Assembly: GCA_011523245.1 (NCBI GenBank)
Contig: WTHG01000164.1
Span: forward strand, 1-10,933
Source: Verrucomicrobiales bacterium
Lineage (GTDB): Bacteria > Verrucomicrobiota > Verrucomicrobiia > Limisphaerales > UBA1100
Length of the DNA: 10,933 bases
Direction of reading: 5' to 3'
The notes below the pieces were generated by a model. That model ran no database searches. It was given only the letters and a program-made list of their open reading frames with translations, and was not told the DNA's origin. Position 1 is the first letter of the stretch. Every line of letters begins with the position of its first letter. Both the position numbers and the translations under genes were made by a program. Below, one piece after another: positions 6,893 through 10,933 of the stretch.

Positions 6893-6915
6893 TAATTCGG
6901 CCTCTGCCCGAATTA
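6893..6915. terminator. Hairpin between convergent rpsR and prmA, possible bidirectional terminator
   Basis: A perfect 8-bp inverted repeat, TAATTCGG (6893-6900) and CCGAATTA (6908-6915), with a 7-base loop. The right arm includes the prmA stop codon (6915-6913, minus strand). It lies between two converging transcription units, where a shared terminator is expected, but no T-run follows on either strand, so its strength is doubtful. A second imperfect repeat (7 of 8 pairs) lies at 6841-6848 and 6856-6863. Confidence 0.35.
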
Positions 6916-7815
6916 TAAGTCTGTGTAAACAAATCGACCACTGCGCCACTCGCCTTGGCGCTGCGTGCGATCCAATCGCATTCCCCGCCCCTCGAATGCC
7001 GCCTGTACTTCGGCGAATTGCATATCCAAGATGCCCGCCAACACCAAAGCACCATCGGGCTTCACACGTGCAATCAACCGTTCCGCATTGGCGATGAGCA
7101 GATCATAAAAGAGATTCGCACACACCACATCATGCTTCACCCGTGCTTTTAATGAAAGCTGCGTCACATCAGCAATTTTCAACTGCAACCGATCTGCCAC
7201 GCGATTTTTCACCGCATTTCGACGAGCCACCCGCACTGCTTCAGAATCATAATCAAAAGCCTGAACCGGCCGATACCCCAATTTAGTTGCCGCAATCGAA
7301 AGGATTCCCGATCCGGTGCCAACATCCAGCAAACTCTGTTGCCGACCTGCCTCCCGCAGGGCCACCAATTGACGCAGGCAAAACTTGGTGGTGGCGTGCT
7401 GGCCAGTACCAAAGCTTAAGCCCGGATCCAGGATCACTACTTTCTGTCCGGGCTTCGCCTTCTCTTTGCGCCAACTGGGCTTCAACAGCAGCTTACCTTG
7501 GATATCGATTGGTTTAAAATGCCGCTTCCAAGAATCCACCCAGTCTTCACGGCGCAATCGCTTGACCTCCAACTGGCCTGGCCCTACCTCCAAACCGCAA
7601 TCAGCCACGGCCCCCAACCCCGCCCGCACTGCGCACCGATGGGCTTCGGTGACCGTTTGTTTTTCACCGAGATAAACCGACAAAATAGGACCGGATTTTT
7701 CCGGATGAGTAAACACCGAGGGTGTTTGTTCAAACACCTTTTCCAGCACCCAACCCACGGCCTCTTCGGCCTCCGCCGTGGTGGTGAGTGAAACCTGCCG
7801 GAAGGCCGTCTTCAT
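6913..7815 (-). CDS. prmA: Ribosomal protein L11 methyltransferase PrmA
   Basis: A 300-residue SAM-dependent methyltransferase that methylates ribosomal protein uL11 on several lysine/N-terminal amines. Domain order is typical: an N-terminal substrate-recognition domain (residues 1-80), the linker signature EDWVDSWKRHFKPI (90-103), DPGLSFGTGQHATTKFCL (130-147), SAM motif I LLDVGTGSGILSIAA (162-176), the acidic end of strand 2 FDYDSEAV (187-194), then VCANLFYDLL (231-240) and KPDGALVLAGIL (252-263). Thr replaces the usual Cys in motif I (LDVGTGSG), a common variant. Its ATG (7815-7813) overlaps the TGA of rph (7814-7812) as ATGA, implying translational coupling. Related methyltransferases share the core, but the DPG-FGTGxHxTT block makes PrmA the best call. 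Confidence 0.92.
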   Translation of the reverse strand: MKTAFRQVSLTTTAEAEEAVGWVLEKVFEQTPSVFTHPEKSGPILSVYLGEKQTVTEAHRCAVRAGLGAVADCGLEVGPGQLEVKRLRREDWVDSWKRHFKPIDIQGKLLLKPSWRKEKAKPGQKVVILDPGLSFGTGQHATTKFCLRQLVALREAGRQQSLLDVGTGSGILSIAATKLGYRPVQAFDYDSEAVRVARRNAVKNRVADRLQLKIADVTQLSLKARVKHDVVCANLFYDLLIANAERLIARVKPDGALVLAGILDMQFAEVQAAFEGRGMRLDRTQRQGEWRSGRFVYTDL

Positions 7816-8555
7816 GAACCGGCAGCAATCGCTTCCCGCTGCAGTTTGGCCAATGCCTCAACTCCTGTACGCCCCAAGGCAAGCATTTCGTTCAATTCAT
7901 CCGCACTAAACGTCGCCTCTTCACCGGTGCCTTGCACCTCGATGTATTTGCCCGTAGTGGTCATAACGAGGTTCATATCCACCTCGGCCGCCACATCCTC
8001 CACGTAGCATAAATCCAGCAATGGGGTCCCTTCCACCACCCCAACACTCACGGCGGCCACCGGATCAAGAAACGGGCTCTCCAAAAGTTTACCTTCATTG
8101 ATCAATTTGTTAACGGCCAGGCTCAAAGCCACATAGGCTCCTGTAATCGAGGCTGTGCGAGTGCCGCCATCGGCCTGTAGGACATCGCAATCAATCCAAA
8201 CTGTGCGGCTGCCCAGCTTTTTCAAATCCAACCCAGCTCGTAATGACCGACCGATCAATCGTTGAATTTCCGTCGAACGTCCATCGAGCTTGCCTTTGCT
8301 CACATCTCGACGTTTCCGATCGAGCGTGGAGTAAGGCAGCATCGAATACTCGGCCGTGATCCAACCGCCTTCCACGCCCTGCGCCTGCATCCAGCGCGGG
8401 ACACTTTCTTCAATGCTTACCCCGCAAATAACGCGGGTATCGCCCCATTCAATCAATGTGGAGCCGGTGGCATGAGGCGCAATGTTGTTTTGGAATGAAA
8501 TCGGACGCAGTTGATCGGCGGCCCGCTGGTCGTGGCGCTGGTAAGTTTCGCTCAT
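7812..8555 (-). CDS. rph: Ribonuclease PH
   Basis: A 247-residue phosphorolytic 3'-5' exoribonuclease that trims tRNA precursors 3' of the CCA end, normally a hexamer. It aligns closely with E. coli RNase PH: QLRPISF (residues 15-21), GSTLIEWGDTRVIC, ESVPRWM, GWITAEYSMLP (64-74), GRSTEIQRLIGRSLR (92-106), the phosphate-binding loop DVLQADGGTRTASITGA (124-140, Arg133 expected to bind phosphate), and the metal-binding block YVEDVAAEVDMNLVMT (184-199). The ATG at 8555 is preferred: it begins MSETYQRHDQRAADQLRP, as the family does, whereas an in-frame GTG at 8579 lies upstream of the predicted transcription start. It forms an operon with prmA through an ATGA overlap. rdgB, a frequent partner of rph elsewhere, is not next to it. 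Confidence 0.96.
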   Translation of the reverse strand: MSETYQRHDQRAADQLRPISFQNNIAPHATGSTLIEWGDTRVICGVSIEESVPRWMQAQGVEGGWITAEYSMLPYSTLDRKRRDVSKGKLDGRSTEIQRLIGRSLRAGLDLKKLGSRTVWIDCDVLQADGGTRTASITGAYVALSLAVNKLINEGKLLESPFLDPVAAVSVGVVEGTPLLDLCYVEDVAAEVDMNLVMTTTGKYIEVQGTGEEATFSADELNEMLALGRTGVEALAKLQREAIAAGS

Positions 8556-8564
8556 GAGGCGCGC

Positions 8565-8593
8565 AGTGTAGGCAGTCACTTTTCATACGGCAA
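8565..8593 (-). promoter_or_regulatory. Candidate sigma70-type promoter of rph-prmA
   Basis: Read on the minus strand, TTGCCG (8593-8588) and TACACT (8570-8565) are 17 bases apart; each matches its consensus at four of six positions. Transcription should begin about 7 bases after the -10, near 8558, only a few bases before the ATG at 8555, so the message would have almost no leader. A small palindrome CGGCA-A-TGCCG (8588-8598) overlaps the -35 and could be an operator, though it is short. Confidence 0.45.
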
Positions 8594-8648
8594 TGCCGAA
8601 CGCCCGTTTTTCATCGTCACCAAGGGCCGCATTTCCTAACGTCCGCGC

Positions 8649-9548
8649 ATGGCGCCGCGCGTCCCATGGAATCCGTTAGAAGTCATGCAACTCCTCTTGG
8701 CTTGGATTTTCGCACTTATGCTCGGCCAACTCGCCTTCAATCTGGTTATCCCACCTAAAATTGAGGGAGAACACGCCGTGAAAGACGGCAATCAAACGCT
8801 CACTGTAAAGTTTCTAGACTCAACTCACTACACCCACACCGAGCACAACGGCACCTACCGGTTTCAAGGCGAAGGCACCGCGTTAAACCGTCACGCACTC
8901 ACACTGTCCCCCGAAGATAAACCGGAAATTTCAGTCACTTTTTCGGGCACCTTACGGGATCGCATCGGCCTGCTGACCATCAACATTTTCTTTGTCCAAC
9001 TCAGTGCGCTGGGCCTGATCACGCTGCTCTTGCGGTACCACAAAATACCCTGGAGCGCCGCGTTCGGCAGCATCACAGACCGACAACGCACTCTGGGTCT
9101 ACCTCTATTGTGCGGCATTGGATTTATCCTCCCAGCTCTGGGACTTCATCTCGTATCGCAGCAGCTCATCATTGCACTGGGCGGCGAACCCACCTCACAA
9201 GAAGCTGTTGAGATGGTCGCCCGAGCCAGTGCGCCGCCGGAGCTTGCCCTACAGGCACTCAGCGTGGTGGTGTTGGCGCCAATCTGCGAAGAGCTTCTTT
9301 TTCGCGGCGTTCTCTACCCCTCCTTACGCGATCTTGGTCATCGCCGCATGGCAATTGCCGCTAGCTCCCTGCTCTTTGCCGCTATTCATGGTTCGCTGGC
9401 GCTCATGCTGCCGCTCACAGTGCTTGCGGTCATTTTGGTTTGGCTTTACGAAAAGACCGGCTCCATTGTCGCGCCCATCTTGATGCACGCCGCCTTTAAT
9501 GCCGCCAACTTCGCCATGATCAAAATTCTTCCTCAAATCGCCCAATGA
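8649..9548 (+). CDS. CPBP-family (Rce1/Abi-type) intramembrane metalloprotease with inserted soluble domain
   Basis: A 299-residue multi-pass membrane protein. The three family motifs are intact: EELLFRG (residues 214-220, Glu214/Glu215/Arg219), FAAIH (243-247, His247) and HAAFN (280-284, His280 and Asn284), which should form the glutamate/histidine metal site of the CPBP fold. Hydrophobic segments lie at about 13-35, 108-129, 150-177, 203-214, 233-248, 252-268 and 273-293. Between the first two is a hydrophilic, strand-rich stretch of about 70 residues (38-106, with VKFLDSTHYTHTEHNGTYRF), unusual for the family and probably outside the cytoplasm. CPBP members cleave prenylated or other membrane proteins, or give bacteriocin self-immunity; the substrate here is unknown. 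The stop overlaps the thiL ATG (ATGA), so it heads the thiL-tsaE-tsaB cluster. No Shine-Dalgarno. Confidence 0.87.
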   Translation: MAPRVPWNPLEVMQLLLAWIFALMLGQLAFNLVIPPKIEGEHAVKDGNQTLTVKFLDSTHYTHTEHNGTYRFQGEGTALNRHALTLSPEDKPEISVTFSGTLRDRIGLLTINIFFVQLSALGLITLLLRYHKIPWSAAFGSITDRQRTLGLPLLCGIGFILPALGLHLVSQQLIIALGGEPTSQEAVEMVARASAPPELALQALSVVVLAPICEELLFRGVLYPSLRDLGHRRMAIAASSLLFAAIHGSLALMLPLTVLAVILVWLYEKTGSIVAPILMHAAFNAANFAMIKILPQIAQ

Positions 9549-10471
9549 GACTAAACGAGACTGAATTGATTCGGCGCCTCACCTGCGATCTTCCCAGAGA
9601 TTCATCGGTCTTAACAGGCCCCGGCGATGACTGCGCCGTTCTCGATTGGAGCGGATCCAACCTACTCTTCAAAACCGATGCTATCGTGGAAGGCGTCCAT
9701 TTCGAGAGGAACACCCCCCCTGAGGCCATCGGTCGCAAAGCCTTGGCGCGCGCTCTTTCAGACATTGCCGCCATGGCCGGCACCCCGACCCACGCTCTGG
9801 TAACCCTTGGGGTTCATGCAGACATGCAACCCGATTTGATCGAAGCCGTTTACCAAGGACTCCGTGATTGCGCTCTGGAACATCGCGTAAATATCGTCGG
9901 CGGAGAAACCACCACCTTGCCGCAACTCACACTTTCCGTTTCCCTGATAGGTGAAGCCACCAACCCAATCCTCCGTACCGGCAGTAAATCGGGTGATGCC
10001 ATTTTTGTGAGTGGCGAGCTGGGCGGATCTCTGGCCGGGCATCACTTGGATTTCACGCCGCGCATTAAGGAGGCTCATTGGCTCGCGAACCAGGACAAAG
10101 TGCATGCGATGATCGATCTTAGCGATGGCTTGGCCACGGATCTCCGACATTTATTAACCGATCAAACCGGAGCAGAACTCCTCACACGCGCCCTGCCCAT
10201 TCGGCGCGCTGCAAAAGAACGGGCCCGGGATAATCCCAGCGGCAAAACCGCCCTCCTCGCCGCCTTGACCGATGGCGAGGATTACGAACTCCTCTTCACA
10301 GTTGCCCCCAATGACGCGGTCTCCGTTCTGGACGGCTGGAAATCCGTTTTCCCCGAGACGCCTCTGCATTGTATTGGCAAGATTACCGACCAACCCGGTA
10401 TTGCCCTGCGCGATGACAAGGGCGTAAAACCGCTTACCCTTCATGGATACGATCACCTCAAACAGTCCTGA
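9545..10471 (+). CDS. thiL: Thiamine-monophosphate kinase ThiL
   Basis: A 308-residue ATP-dependent kinase of the AIRS/PurM-like superfamily that makes thiamine diphosphate, the active cofactor, from thiamine monophosphate. Signatures in order: GPGDDCAVL (residues 25-33), KTDAIVEGVHF (43-53), IGRKALARALSDIAAMAGTP (62-81), VGGETT (118-123), the second nucleotide/metal block MIDLSDGLATDLRHL (189-203) and DGEDYELLFT (243-252). All metal-binding acids expected of the family are present and the length is typical (E. coli about 325). Its ATG overlaps the stop of the protease gene (ATGA), and its last 29 bases overlap tsaE. The three products share no pathway, so the overlaps show cotranscription rather than joint function. 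No other thi gene and no TPP riboswitch was seen nearby. Confidence 0.95.
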   Translation: MRLNETELIRRLTCDLPRDSSVLTGPGDDCAVLDWSGSNLLFKTDAIVEGVHFERNTPPEAIGRKALARALSDIAAMAGTPTHALVTLGVHADMQPDLIEAVYQGLRDCALEHRVNIVGGETTTLPQLTLSVSLIGEATNPILRTGSKSGDAIFVSGELGGSLAGHHLDFTPRIKEAHWLANQDKVHAMIDLSDGLATDLRHLLTDQTGAELLTRALPIRRAAKERARDNPSGKTALLAALTDGEDYELLFTVAPNDAVSVLDGWKSVFPETPLHCIGKITDQPGIALRDDKGVKPLTLHGYDHLKQS

Positions 10472-10865
10472 ATCCACACTTGCCTTGGGCGAACAATGGG
10501 CCACCGAAGCGCGTCCCGGTTGGGTCATAGGCCTGAATGGGGACTTGGGTTCCGGGAAGACGCACCTTGTCAAAGGTATCGCGCGCGGGCTTGGCATCAC
10601 CGAGCCCATTACTTCGCCCACATTCACACTAGTCAGTGAATACTTAGGTCGACTCAAGCTGGAACATTTGGATTTTTATAGGTTGGAAAATGATGATCAA
10701 ATTATCACCAGCGGACTCGAGCCTTATTTCCAGCCCGAAGGAATCGCCGTCATAGAATGGTTCAATCGGTGGACTGGCCCACGCCCGGCTGACTTCAGGC
10801 ACGTTACATTCGAGCAAACCGGCGAACACGAACGCCTCATTCGCTATGAAGATTTTGGCGCTTGA
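10443..10865 (+). CDS. tsaE: tRNA threonylcarbamoyladenosine biosynthesis ATPase TsaE (YjeE)
   Basis: A 140-residue P-loop ATPase that works with TsaB and TsaD to transfer the threonylcarbamoyl group to A37 of ANN-reading tRNAs (t6A). Visible motifs: Walker A GDLGSGKT (residues 33-40), SPTFTLVSEY (58-67, the switch-like SPT block of the family), HLDFYRL (75-81) and AVIEW (102-106). Size is normal (E. coli about 153). The ATG at 10443 lies inside the 3' end of thiL (29-base overlap, different frame), and its own end overlaps tsaB by 20 bases. Being directly followed by tsaB supports the assignment, since these two are often neighbours. No Shine-Dalgarno is visible, so translation is probably coupled to thiL. 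Confidence 0.95.
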   Translation: MDTITSNSPESTLALGEQWATEARPGWVIGLNGDLGSGKTHLVKGIARGLGITEPITSPTFTLVSEYLGRLKLEHLDFYRLENDDQIITSGLEPYFQPEGIAVIEWFNRWTGPRPADFRHVTFEQTGEHERLIRYEDFGA

Positions 10866-10933
10866 ATTCAGCTCTCAACAACGGTCAGTGGCCGTTGCGG
10901 ATGGTACCCGCGTGTTGAGTGACATTACCACAG
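10846..10933 (+). CDS. tsaB: TsaB (YeaZ), start of gene, cut by window end
   Basis: From ATG 10846 the frame is open to the window edge, giving 29 residues, MKILALEFSSQQRSVAVADG then TRVLSDITT. This fits the start of TsaB, which usually reads M-ILAIDTS-----SVAL: the first beta strand of the ASKHA (actin/HSP70-like) fold. TsaB is a non-catalytic partner that binds TsaD and TsaE in t6A synthesis. It starts 20 bases before the tsaE stop, so the two are probably translationally coupled. Only the N-terminus is seen; the glycoprotease relative TsaD begins somewhat similarly, but the tsaE neighbour and the ALEFSS pattern favour TsaB. Confidence 0.8.
   Translation, partial: MKILALEFSSQQRSVAVADGTRVLSDITT

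Noticed and set aside
6814..6912. Small RNA or tRNA gene between rpsR and prmA
   Set aside because: Only short hairpins were found; there is no cloverleaf, no CCA end and no clear promoter.

Overview
The window looks like the chromosome of a Verrucomicrobia-type (PVC superphylum) bacterium. The signs are a secreted DUF6797/'Piru-Ver'-style beta-propeller protein, a DksA-like regulator whose zinc cysteines are lost and which carries a Lys/Ala-rich tail, an outer-membrane LPS translocon protein (diderm envelope), and start codons with no visible Shine-Dalgarno. All of this comes from reading the sequence; no database search was possible.

Layout. 1-1385 (-): 5' part of a large secreted beta-propeller protein, leaving the window at its C-terminal side. 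1386-1596: divergent intergenic region. 1597-3774 (+): lptD. 3771-4685 (-): exported endonuclease/exonuclease/phosphatase-fold enzyme, tail-to-tail with lptD; both stop codons lie in one CTAG. 4765-5556 (+): folE2. 5557-5682: spacer with a hairpin. 5683-6813 (+): tight cluster of a DksA-like gene, rpmG (bL33) and rpsR (bS18). 6814-6912: convergent spacer with a hairpin. 6913-8555 (-): rph then prmA, coupled by an ATGA overlap. 8556-8648: divergent spacer holding a good promoter candidate for rph. 8649-10933 (+): CPBP-family membrane protease, thiL, tsaE and the start of tsaB, all with overlapping ends. No stretch over 300 bases lacks a gene.

How the genes fit together. Most are housekeeping: LPS export (LptD), folate/GTP metabolism (FolE2), stringent-type transcription control and ribosome proteins (DksA-like, bL33, bS18), tRNA 3' maturation and ribosomal-protein methylation (Rph, PrmA), thiamine diphosphate synthesis (ThiL), and tRNA t6A modification (TsaE, TsaB). 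No mobile element, CRISPR array, rRNA or tRNA was seen.

The most noteworthy pattern is that four consecutive genes (folE2, dksA-like, rpmG, rpsR) all encode the form of their family that does not use, or has lost, the structural/catalytic zinc site. That set is typical of zinc-sparing (Zur) regulons elsewhere, but no Zur box is visible here, so it may be lineage-wide loss instead. I found no clearly new multi-gene system; the remaining points are smaller anomalies.
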